Positions 42,845-53,150 of a stretch of DNA of 64,000 nt are shown here, one piece after another (the stretch's first letter is position 1; each line of letters begins with the position of its first letter). A program made the translations under genes and the position numbers. Source of the DNA: Darksidea phi (Eukaryota > Ascomycota > Dothideomycetes > Pleosporales > Lentitheciaceae); assembly GCA_030770425.1 (NCBI GenBank), contig JASJFT010000113.1, forward strand, positions 1 through 64,000, given 5' to 3'. The notes beneath the pieces were generated by a model. That model saw nothing but the letters and a program-made list of their open reading frames with translations. It ran no database searches and was not told the origin of the DNA.

Positions 42845-44552
42845 TCATATAGCGCTGTTCATCATAGTTCCGTCAATAGTGAAGCTGCGCAGCGTGACGC
42901 TCCCGCCGCGGGCCTTGGAAGCAAAATTGAAGACGCCGTATCGCCAGCCCATGAAGAAGACCTTATTGTTCACAATTGTCACGTTGTTGCCGAGGTTGGT
43001 GAATGTGGTGCCATCCGTACTGTACTGGAATCTGCCCTGGTCTGTGCCGGGCAGCACGTTGACCATTGTGCGCAGCCAGATGCGCCCGCCGCTGATGTTG
43101 GCGCTGGCCACCTGCGAGCCCGCGTTGCTCGGTTTCCAGCCGCTGTCGGCGAGCGCCACCCCGTTCCACATCGACACCCGGAACGAGCTGCCGTCACGGA
43201 TCACGCCAATCCAGCCGGCAGTGTACTGTAAAACCAGAAATATACCAGTCAGCTTTCTATTAAGAGGTCGCATACTGACGTTGACAGAGATATACTCCCG
43301 CACAACGCCCACAACGGAAAATGAGGACAGGGATGATGAAATAGGAGATACATACGTCAAAGAGCACCAGACCGGCACGGTCACCATCTGCCATCTTCGA
43401 GTAGTCCAGCTGGATGGTCAACGTCGAGGAAGGTCCCAGGATGCGATGTGTCAGAGTGTTACGTGCCGAGAAGAAGTTGTCCGTGACCGTGACCGTGCGC
43501 AGCTGCAAGCCACTGTCCGTGAATGAGTAGGCCGAAGGGTCCGGGTTGTGATTCCACTCATATTGTGGACCGAGCGTAGTGCCATTGAAGGTATCCGTAC
43601 CAACAACCGACTTGACAGCATGCGGAGTCAGCGGATACGGGTATTGCTTGGCCCACTGGCCGTTGACAAGCCGCGCTGACGGCCAGCCGTCGGATGACCA
43701 GTCAACTGGGGCGAGCGCAGGGAGGCGACCGCCCGGATAGGCGTCGATAAAGGCCATGTGGTACCAGGTGCCGTTGGGCAGATCGACCAGTCCTCCCTGC
43801 CTGGGCACTCTGGCGCCGGGAAGGAGGGCACCACCGTTCCGAACCAGCCACTTCCACGTGTAGGGTCCCCAGGGACTGCTGCCCTTGAGGATGATGTTGC
43901 CGTCCATCGGGTGCACTCCGAGGATGTAGTACTGGCCGCCGCGCTTGTACATGCGCCAGCCCTCCACGTAGCTCAGCGAGCTCTCCGTCGTCCAGACCTG
44001 CTGCCTCTTCAATTCTTTGCCCTCTGGCGAGAGCTGCACCACATAGAGATTTTTGGTATTCCAGCTAGTCAGGAAGACGACGTACATAGTGCCGTCATCA
44101 TCGACGAGCATGCCGCAGTCGTAGTAACACGAGTTAATGACATTGATCTTGGACCAAGGTCCCTCTGGCGAACTGGCCTTGTATATATGTGTCTTGTAGT
44201 CGTTGGTAATGCAACCGCCCCAGTACCAGGATTTAAGCTTGGCGTTGTAGTTCAAGAAGGATGCGTATATACCGGCATTGTAGGCCGTGCCGCCCGACAT
44301 GTTGTACGAGTTTCCTGGGCTGAAGTCGAGCCACGGCACCGAGTGTGAAAAGTACTCCCAGTTGACTAGGTCATACGACCGAAGGATCGGAGCGCCTGGG
44401 GAGAAGTGCATGGTACTGGCGGAGTAGTAGAAGGTGTCGCCTTGCCGCATAATGTCAACATCGGCAAGATCCTGATAGAGAACCGGGTTGTTAAAGAGTT
44501 TTTGAGCCGAAGCTCCGAGAAGCAAGGCGCTGAGCACCACGAACCCGTGCAT
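42845..44552 (-). CDS. Secreted GH43 glycosidase (beta-xylosidase/arabinofuranosidase type)
   Basis: Extracellular five-bladed beta-propeller glycosidase acting on arabinose- or xylose-containing plant polysaccharides. Exons 44552-43356 and 43225-42845 join over a 130-nt intron in phase and give 525 aa. The start is the ATG at 44552, giving signal peptide MHGFVVLSALLLGASA; the frame above opens only with TTG. Catalytic features: ADVDIMRQGDTFYY with the general base Asp31, YDCGMLVDDDGTMYVVF with the pKa-modulating Asp, and YVEGWRMYKRGGQYYILG with the general acid Glu. From about residue 325 a concanavalin-like C-terminal domain follows (YEWNHNPDP, LTIQLDYSKMADGDRAGLVL, WIGVIRDGSSF, FNFASKARGG), as in GH43 enzymes with a C2-type accessory domain. 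Its presence suits a plant-associated or saprotrophic lifestyle. Confidence 0.92.
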
Positions 44553-46854
44553 TGCAAGCAACTTCGCCGTCTGACTCCAGGGTTATTGTTTGCTCTATGA
44601 CCTCGGGGTCTAAGGCTTCGCCGTCGGCGACTCTCTGGTCAGTTCACTCGTTACGGTTCTCATAAAAAAATAAGAAACTAACTAGAAAAAACAAAATGAA
44701 AAAGGATAACGGCTTTATCTTCATTATTAAATATCATTCCCAGCCTCTGGGGTAGTGGCCAAGGTAATAGCACGCGCATACCCTATAAATAATAAGGGAA
44801 TTCCGGTCTTGCATTCTCCGCCAGTCATAGAATCGTAGAAGAACGGTGGGGTGCGCGGATATAATAACGAAGCTGCGTCTCCGTTACTTGGTATGTAAAC
44901 CTCCCATGTTAATCTAAAGGAGTCCGGATGTGATTGGATGGGGAAGATATAATGTTCGGCTAATCCACACCAGATATTGGTCCCCAGGGCGTCTTTGAAT
45001 CAGGCGTTAGGTCAATATGCGTCGGTATTCCTTTTTTTCCGGCGGGAGTAGCGAAGCCTAACTTAAGTTGACTGCTGCGTTGCGAATCAGTTCCTAGCAC
45101 TCCAACATTGGGGACAGCCGCACGTATTATTGATATTGGGAAATCTAATTTATTTCTAAAGAGTAACGTACGACGGGCTCCGGCGGTTAGCAGACAAATC
45201 GGCTTGATTGATGGGATTCGGGCGTCTAAATTAAACTTAATAAAAGCTAGTAGATTATTAGGTTTAAACTAAAGTTATATTAGCAGTATTATAGTCCACT
45301 ACGATAAATAAAGGCGTTACGTCTTTTGGCTTATTAGAGAACGAGTTTTTAATCAATAGCTAGAGATAATAAGAGGTACATTACTAGGTAGTAATATTAC
45401 TAGAATAATATTAGAGAATTAAAGAAAGGAGATAAGAAGAAGGTCGACTAATAGAAGGATAAGCATTTTGTAAAGATTTAGAAATAGAGGGTGGATTACG
45501 TAAGGGACGATACCCGATATGGATAAGCGAGGGCCCATACTAAACCCGAAGGGAATAGAGATTACCTCGTTTCTTTTACTTGTTTCGGATTAGTAGGAGT
45601 CTCTTTTGTAAGGTCGGCACGAAATATAGTAGGAGTTTGTACATAGTAGAGGTGCTATACCTATACCTTATACATGATAATAGAGCTTTAGAGCTGTATA
45701 TAGTACTATCGATCGTGAGCGACGAGGCAATATTTCGAATGTCAAATATTGACGCGGTTGGAAGACCAGCAGCGGTAGCGATAAGTTAGCACACCTATAC
45801 TACCGCCCATAGTATAAAAATTACCTACGATGATATCAGCATCCCACTCACATCCATCTCTTATCCTTAGCTAGCTTCGTCACTACATATTCTTAGTCTT
45901 CTAGTGACGGCGAGAGCAGCAGTGCCCATATACTCTCTTCCTCAAACTTACTATCAATATCCACCGATTACATCATTTCTTTGCCAACGATCGTTCGCCG
46001 AATCCTTTAGAAGAACCTCGTTTCTTTTACAATTGCTTCCTGCGTACCAAAAGTAGTTAGCACACACTACTAGTGCACCGTTGCCTGCAGGGAAAAACTA
46101 ATTCGGGTCCAGACAAGGGCTTGCGTGTTTCTCTGCCATCGCAATGCTTTAAGGATGATAGGAAGTCAAATGAGGGGACTAGACGTAACTCTCGTACGAA
46201 TTATAGCATGTGAAAATCTTGCCTGCAAAGTTCAATTCCGCGAACCCTGGCAACGATGCACTCTAGATTCATAACCCAAGTCCCCTTAGTCACCCTAAGA
46301 ACCATTCGTTGGTGAAGCCTGTGGGGATCGATCCCGCCTAGTGGGTGCGACAATGACGGTCAAGTCCTGCCATGCGAAGCGCCTCTTGACTTCCTAACTT
46401 GGACGGATGCACGTTTAATCAATTCTCGGATTGTACAAGAACGATCAACATGCACTTCGATGCTGGTCGACTTGCTCGTACAGGACTTGATGAAATTTAG
46501 AGTATAACAAATCTTAGGCTGATGATCTACAATTCGGCACTCCGAGTATGCTGGCACCACGGACAACGATGTAGACATTGTTGCAAGACATACTTCTTTG
46601 ACTTCGCTGCCAGCATCTGCATGTGGCGAAACATGCGACATGCAGGGACAGCGCACACAAATGTACTGCCGGTGAATGAAGAAGGTGCCGGACTAGCAAT
46701 CGACCTCCCTATTGAACGCCGCCTCTCACTTGGGGGCTGTTTGATGCGGTATATCTTGCGAAGTTACTGCACCACCTACGCCTAATATCAGCCATCCTCG
46801 ATTCCTTCAGGATCTTTCCCCTCATTTGAATTAGATTCTAGCGCTTCGTTCCCC
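44553..46854. other. Intergenic region with RIP-affected island
   Basis: No intact gene. From about 45130 to 45760 the sequence is TA-rich with very few CA/TG dinucleotides, the signature of RIP on a repeat fragment too degraded to name. The rest (45830-46850) has normal composition and only short frames. A tRNA-like T-arm near 46330 was considered and dropped. Confidence 0.5.
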
Positions 46855-47090
46855 ATGGCGTCCGCAGTACTCACCCCCGAGCAAATTGCGTATCAGCTGG
46901 CACATACGCACGAGACGAAGCAACCCATGATCTATGGGGTTTGTGTGCTGTATGTAGTCGTAGACACGGTTGCTGTGGGTTTGAGAGTGTATGCAAGGAG
47001 AGTATCAAAGAACAAGTTACTGGGGATGATTGTCTTATATTCGCCGCTCTGGTGAGCGCCTGGTGTCAAAAGTAGCAAATTTTAGCTCAA
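46855..47090 (+). pseudogene. Truncated first exon of a SAT4/rhodopsin-family gene
   Basis: The frame MASAVLTPEQIAYQLAHTHE continues with YGVCVLYVVVDTVAVGLRVY and ARRVSKNK, the start and first helix of a SAT4-family protein. The expected DDW-like block is then found one base out of frame (GDDCLIFAAL followed by GTGAGC, a donor). After that the sequence enters repeats and no further exon is visible. So the copy has a frameshift and has lost the remaining helices, probably through insertion or rearrangement at the repeat boundary. Confidence 0.7.
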
Positions 47091-47177
47091 GAAGCAGTCA
47101 CTATGGTACCATGCCCTTGTCCTTGACGAGGGCGCCCCTATCTTTGATTAGGACAGCCTTGTTAAGAATCGGGGTAT

Positions 47178-47237
47178 AGTATCAGGCTCAGTATCAGACT
47201 CAGTATCAGGCACAGTATTAGGTACAGTATTAGGCTC
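47178..47237. repeat. Five 12-bp tandem repeats
   Basis: Five tandem units follow AGTAT[C/T]AGG[C/T][T/A]C with point changes. It directly follows the broken SAT4 exon and may mark the rearrangement border. Confidence 0.85.
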
Positions 47238-47901
47238 AGTAACTAGCTAATATCGAGCTCAGCGGCTGGCCTATATCGAGCCTAGAAGGGTACCTTACTT
47301 AGTCGTATAAGCTATATAGTTCTTATTATATTACTACGAAGGAGGAGCGAGAGGGTAAGTATAAGAAGGTAAGTATAGTATTAAGGTTGTTGAGTATATG
47401 ACGTAGAAATTTTCACGTGCTAGCATGTAAATACCCGCGAACACCCGCGCGCCCCTAATATTACCCAACGACCCTCCACGATCTAATTTATATAAGAAAC
47501 CTTAACGTACATCCCTTTGTAACGGAACAACCGTCGTAACGGACAAAATTGGAGGTACTTAGACTTTGCAGTAATATTAGAGTGTATAGGCGCCTCAGTA
47601 TCTTAAAATCTTCCCTTAACTGTAGAAAAAGATACCTCTTGAGTCTATACATATGTATCTATACTAAAATTATAGTGGCGTAGACACCTTTCCTCCCGCT
47701 CTGCGAAGATAGCCTCTTAATCACGATTACGAACCTTATATAATACAGGACCGCTACTATCATTTCTGTCCGTCGTAACACATGTGTAGCTTCTGAAGAA
47801 CTCTAGGAACCCAACGAGATCGTCCATACTGCTGAGAAGCTGTGAGGGCTGATAGGCGGACTGATTCATAGGCGATCGCCATTTAGTCTAGTACTTTGGT
47901 A
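47238..47901. other. AT-rich spacer, RIP-like
   Basis: TA-rich DNA with no gene. Composition varies, with a few CA/TG-containing patches between 47400 and 47850. Confidence 0.5.
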
Positions 47902-48513
47902 ACGTGTTCTACTAGTAAGCTGTGCACCCCAGCACCCTGCGCAGCCCAAAAACCACCAAAAACCAGAGAGACCGCGCCTTGATATCTTAACAACGACTTA
48001 ATACAATAACCTAAAACTCTATATTTAGGCTTTACTACCTATTTGAAGCGTCTAATTAAAGTCTTAGAGTAGTAGGCCTAGCTATTATTAAGATTTATTA
48101 AGATATCGCGTTTTTGTGAGGGCACTAGCTCTACACCACTAGCCCGACCAGCAAAAGGATGTACTTAGTATCGGAATCGATACTAAGGGTAGTGTAGAAT
48201 AATATATATACTAATACGAAGGTAGTGGGGTAGGCTCGCTTAGCCCACCAGGCTAAGCGAGGTGCACAACCAATATCGGCGTGACAGTTTTGGCCCCTAA
48301 TTTTAAGCTAAATTGCTACATCTCTGGAACCACTTTAATAGAATACTTCTAGAGTCTAATAGTAGTTATAACATAGATATAAAAGCCTAAGTAGAGAGTT
48401 TTGGATTATTTTATTAAGTCGTTGTTGAGATATCAAGGCGCGGTTTTTCCGATTTTTGGTGGTTTTTGGGCTGCGCAGGGTGCTGGGGTGCGCAGCTTGC
48501 TGGTGGCACACGT
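47902..48513. mobile_element. 612-bp non-autonomous DNA element with long inverted repeats and TA flanks
   Basis: The left end (ACGTGTTCTACTAGTAAGCT) and the reverse complement of the right end (ACGTGTGCCACCAGCAAGCT) match with mainly C/T differences. The match continues through CAGCACCCTGCGCAGCCC, CCGCGCCTTGATATCT and AACAACGACTTAATA for more than 100 bp. Both ends sit beside TA (47900-47901 and 48514-48515), the target duplicated by Tc1/mariner/pogo elements. The interior is RIP-scarred and noncoding, with a small hairpin near 48230-48255. This fits a MITE or fold-back derivative. Confidence 0.75.
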
Positions 48514-48719
48514 TAACAGGCCCGCCAATCAAAAGTGCTGACATAATCTTGATCCCTAAATGCTACTGGCTGCAGCTCAGCCAGGCTAGCCCTGACGCTC
48601 AGCCTCCTACAGTACTAGGCCAAAAGTCTCGCAAACGAACGCCTATTCCGAATTCGGCAGCCGATCAGCCCCCATCAACAACCCCCCCACTATAGTGAAC
48701 TATATAGTAAATACATGGC

Positions 48720-49190
48720 TTTTTCGTGTTTTCCAGGGTAACTGAAGCTCAATATTTCGTCTGATACCCACGCGCGCGCTAGTAGGCCTGAATTCTTCGC
48801 TTCATACTTATAATGAGGGTACGAATCTATTTTGTAGGAATCCTACGCTAATAGTCCTTCAACGCCTCATAGAACTAATTCCACTCCTCCTAGCCGCGCC
48901 TACGATTCGATAGATAAGGGTAGTACTTCTGGAGTAGCTATTTAAGCGCCTACTAGAGGTATTCGATAGGGTTAAGGTCTAGTAAATAGGGTAGGAAATC
49001 GATAGTCTAGATCCCGTAATTCTCTAGGAACTCTACCGTACTCTACGTAGTATAGATACGCGCGTTATCCTATATAAATCGATCTCCTACCTAATAACTA
49101 GGTAGAAGGCCTTCCTCGAGGGCGCTAATATAGCTATTTACTAAATAACCTCTACGCGGGGCGTTAGGGTCCCTCTCTATAATAATTGTT
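48720..49190 (-). mobile_element. RIP-inactivated Tc1/mariner-type transposase remnant
   Basis: On the minus strand the region read from 49086 downward gives, with stops, a DDE transposase pattern: a DNAR block corresponding to the usual QDNAxxH, then ENYGI, then DFLPYLLDLNPIEYL, corresponding to the family's PPYSPDLNPIE signature. Sense codons such as CAG and TGG appear as stops, as expected from C-to-T and G-to-A changes. It may be the remains of the autonomous partner of the neighbouring TA-flanked element. Confidence 0.65.
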
Positions 49191-51660
49191 ACAACCCCAC
49201 GCGAACCACAGGATGCGGGGCATCCCGAGAAGGTTGGAAGCCAAGACAAGGGCTTAGTCAGTGATCCAACATCACGTGACAATGATCTACTTGATCTGTG
49301 TCTTAGCGAACAGAGCAAATAGAGCATGACCAAGAATAATCTACTTAATCTATATCTTGGCGGATAGAGTAAGTAGAGTAAGGTAAAGTAGGACAGATAT
49401 AAGAAAGTAGAGGATCTCCTAGGTTTTCTATCTTAATTCTTTATAGTTAATCTTTAGTTCTTTACCTAATACTTACGAACTAGATTAGATCTTTTCCTAA
49501 GTAGTTATTCTAGTAATAGAATTCGTTAACTTAATCTTAATCTATTAGAAACTAATAGTATAATAAACGTTCTATTAGTCCTAATCTAGATTCTATATAA
49601 AGGTACGTATAACGTATAATATATTAACTACTCTAAACTAAGATTATATTAATATAGTAACTCTATCTAGCTTATATAATACCTCTAGAGAGAGTATAGC
49701 TAGGGCTCTAGTAACGAACCTAGCGGTTCTAATCTAGTAATAAGTAGCTTAGATAGTCGAGTTATAATAGACTATAATATTACTATAAGGATCGCTATAA
49801 TAGGTATAGATAGGACTTAAGATAAAGTTAAAGATCCTAATACTAGAAAAATATAATAGTAGAAAGGAAGGCTTAAGGCCGTTTCTTATATAGTTAGACC
49901 TATACTATTAGTTTAACTCTACTACGTTTACTAGCGACTAGGATAAGATCCTTACTATAGGTATATATATAATAGAAAAGGTAGTTATATAAATATAGCC
50001 TCTAATTAATAATTATATAGTTAATAAAGATTTCTTATTAAAACGATACGACGAAATAAAAGTAGTATTTAAAGATTAGAATTCGTTTAAGGAATAAATA
50101 CGTATAGTCTTTAAAGATATTAATAAGGTCTAGTAAGCTAAACGCTAGATCTAAAGACTAAAATAGACTAAGTTAATAAGTATATATACTATTAAATTTA
50201 AATAGCTATAGTATAAGATCGATTAGAACGATATATCTCTTATAGTTATATACTATAATAAACTTAAAAAGCTAATTAAGAATAAGTTAGTTCGACTTAA
50301 GAAATTAGACGACCTAGTAGAACTAATTAAGATAACTATTTATATTAATAACCGACTATATAAATAAGCGCTCGAGAAACGAGATACTATAGAACTAGTA
50401 AGAGTCTATAGAAAAAAGTAGATAATTCGAAAGTACGGGTTCTATAAGAGTTATAACGAAATAGATATTAGTATAGTCTAGGAAAAGAAATATTTAAAGA
50501 ATAAGAAATATAAGTAAGATAAAAAGTTATAAAAAGTCCTAGTAGATAAGATAAAATAATATTAAGATAAAAAAGTATATCTATACTACGGTATATAGGA
50601 ATACTTCGCTAAAAAATATAATAAAGAAAAGAAAAATATAGAGAGCTAGAACGGCGCTAGGTATATAAATATAATTAAGTATAGTAAAGAAAAAGAAACT
50701 AAGTCTAACTTAATACCCGAGATATAGTATAATACTAGCGGGTAGAACGAGGTCGAAGAAATTACTCGATAATAAGACGATTTAAAGCTTAAGATAAGAG
50801 AACTAAAACTCGACGGGCTAGATAAGATTAGTATAGAAGATATTTTTAAACGGCTAGTATATAATAAGTATTAGAAATATAAGACTAACTAGTATATCGT
50901 TAAATATTATACTAACGCGAAGAAGCTAATATACATTATAGGAGATTAAGATTAGTAGATAATAGGCTAGGTCTTAAGACTCTAAGAACTAGAAGATTAT
51001 AAGGTAATCTAAAACTATAATAATATAGGTTATAACGCGCTACTATAGACGAACTATATAGAAAATTATAAATACTATACCTAATAGAAGAAGAAAACTA
51101 TAATACTTCTAGGAAGTAGTCTATATATATATCTTTAAAACGTAGAATACCTAATAGTAGAATACTATATCTACGACTATAATAACTAGACCTAGGCTTA
51201 TAAGGAGTAAGGATAACTAGAATAGATTAATTACTACGATAATAAATATAATAAGTACTTCTTAATAAAATACGCTATAGGATAATAGCTACGTAGACTA
51301 ATTTAAGTAGATATTAAAAGATATAAATAAGATATTAACTATAGGATTATATACTAGAAACCCGATTACGAGGTCGTATATTAGATATACTATAATTAAT
51401 TATATATTCTATACCTAGTATAATAAGAGTTTACGGCTAGAAGAAAAAAAGATATCTTCTACTAAAATTTTAAAAAGAAGGAATATCTTATTAAACGATA
51501 TAAATTATATAGGTATCTAGTATAGAACTAAAATAGTTTAAAGAATCTAGAGATTAGTAGATAGCTAAGAGCTCTAGGTATATAGTAGGGATATTATAAT
51601 ATCTAGAATAATAAAAATAAGGTAGAATCTATTAATTAGGATATACTATTACTAAAAGGT
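49187..51660 (+). mobile_element. RIP-degraded LTR-retroelement fragment (gag-like)
   Basis: It begins with a GC-normal segment (TGTTACAACCCCACGCG at 49187), which could be an LTR start, then becomes extremely AT-rich from about 49380. CA and TG dinucleotides are nearly absent while CG persists, typical of RIP. With stops ignored, the plus strand around 50080-50380 has the helical pattern of a Ty3-type gag, and an acidic/basic frame continues to about 51655. No intact frame remains, and LTR pairs were not resolved. Confidence 0.6.
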
Positions 51661-53150
51661 GTCATGGACGGTAGTGCATGGCGTGGCTGGCCTGTGGCGC
51701 TAGCCTGTGTGGCTAGGGCTATGTGGCTAGGGCGGTGTGGCTGAAGGCTATATAGTAGCCCTCTAGGCCTAGTTAGTTAGTCAACGAATACATGATCCAT
51801 TCAAAAGACGGCACCCATTGCAGGTGAGCCTAACATATGGTAGCTTCGAAGCGGCACGAATCATAGGCCCTCCGAGAGAGCCACGACGCCAAACCCGAGC
51901 GTACGAGCAACCAGACGGCCCTACCGCCACCAAAATCCCACACCGCTGCCATACTCACAGCAACCACAAAAGCCATCAGCAGCGAGACTTTTTCAAGGCC
52001 AAGCACCAGCTCAGCACTCTCGAGGCATCACGTTGGCATAGATCCAGCATCTTCAAGACATCGAATCGCCGCCAAACCGATCGAATACGGCGGAGACTTA
52101 CACACACAATATACTGGCAGGGTCGTGTACCCGGACAGAGTCAGACAGACAGCGAGCCCTCTGAGAGCGCTACAACCTACAGTAGGCCGCCATTAACGCC
52201 CGAGTTGGCGGACACCAACGGTCATACGCACGCCCAAGGACATCCTCTACTAGGATTTCGACACATTCCAGTTTGGCAGGAACGCCTGTTTACATCCGCC
52301 AGAGCCCTTACCACTAGCGGACGAGCTCCTTTCCGATACATCAAGTGTTGACTGCCATCACGAACATAAGGCAGCCACCATTGACGTCATTGTTTGCTGA
52401 CCGCCTGGCACCGGTCAATACTTTCATTGGCATTACTCCCACTCAGTACTCCCACTCTCACACCATCACTCTGCCACACTCTTTCATGCTGGCACTTCTC
52501 TACAGTACATCGCCCGGCATTCCAACCTACATCCACCAATAGACCAGGAAACATTTCATCGCCAGCCCCACGACATTCAAACTGGCGGCTGCCTCCAGGG
52601 ACAGCACACCGTCGGTGATCGACGAGGCGGCAACCTACCCACTCCCAGAGCTGCCCCCATCGGCGGTGCAACTAGCCTACCAGCTCGCCTGGTTCGCCAA
52701 TCACAACCTCGAACACAGAAGGATATTTACCAAGACAGCGTGGGAGCGTGTCCGCGCTGTTGCTGAACTCTATCCCCCGCCGTCTCCATCATCATTGGCG
52801 GACCGCCCACCTAGTGACGAAGACGCCCCAGGACTCAACTATCCATTTCGATGGTCGCTCCAAGTCAATAAGACATTGGGTAAGAAAGCCGTCAAGACCA
52901 GCGCTAACTAGTTAGTAGAGAGCACTAGCCCTCTCGCCCGCCACTAGCTGTTTCGACGGTGGAGACAAGGACACCTGGTCGGAATCAACAAACTAATTCT
53001 AGACCTGACCGTTCTAATCCTAGAAGCCCTAGAGGAGCTATCTGTTCGAAGGACGCGTTTACAGTCCCCAGTCAAACGACCACAACGTAGAGATCCCGGA
53101 ACTATACCCGAGCCTCGTCTATAGGAAGAGGCCCCGCTACCAGGCTGCGT
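51661..53150 (+). mobile_element. GC-normal 5' part of an LTR retroelement (candidate LTR and leader/gag start)
   Basis: An abrupt change at 51661 (TGTCATGGACGG, preceded by ACTAAAAGG) begins a segment of ordinary composition. The first 160 bp, running to CCATTGCA at about 51822, have TG...CA ends and GTGGCTAGGG-like tandem motifs, fitting an LTR. GGTGAGCCTAACA follows as a possible primer-binding region. Open frames at 51818-52351 and 52615-52911 (PELPPSAVQLAYQLAWFANH, then KTAWERVRAVAELYPPP) have no named domain but could be gag. From about 53000 stops and TA-rich sequence begin. Confidence 0.5.

Noticed and set aside
43758..44348. Plus-strand 196-codon frame
   Set aside because: It is antisense to the GH43 catalytic domain and has no domain of its own.
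46320..46400. tRNA-like T-arm with following AGGCTTC-ACCA on the minus strand
   Set aside because: No matching 5' acceptor strand or anticodon arm lies at the right distance.
47161..47245. CRISPR-like array
   Set aside because: The 12-bp units are directly adjacent with no spacers, and this is eukaryotic DNA.
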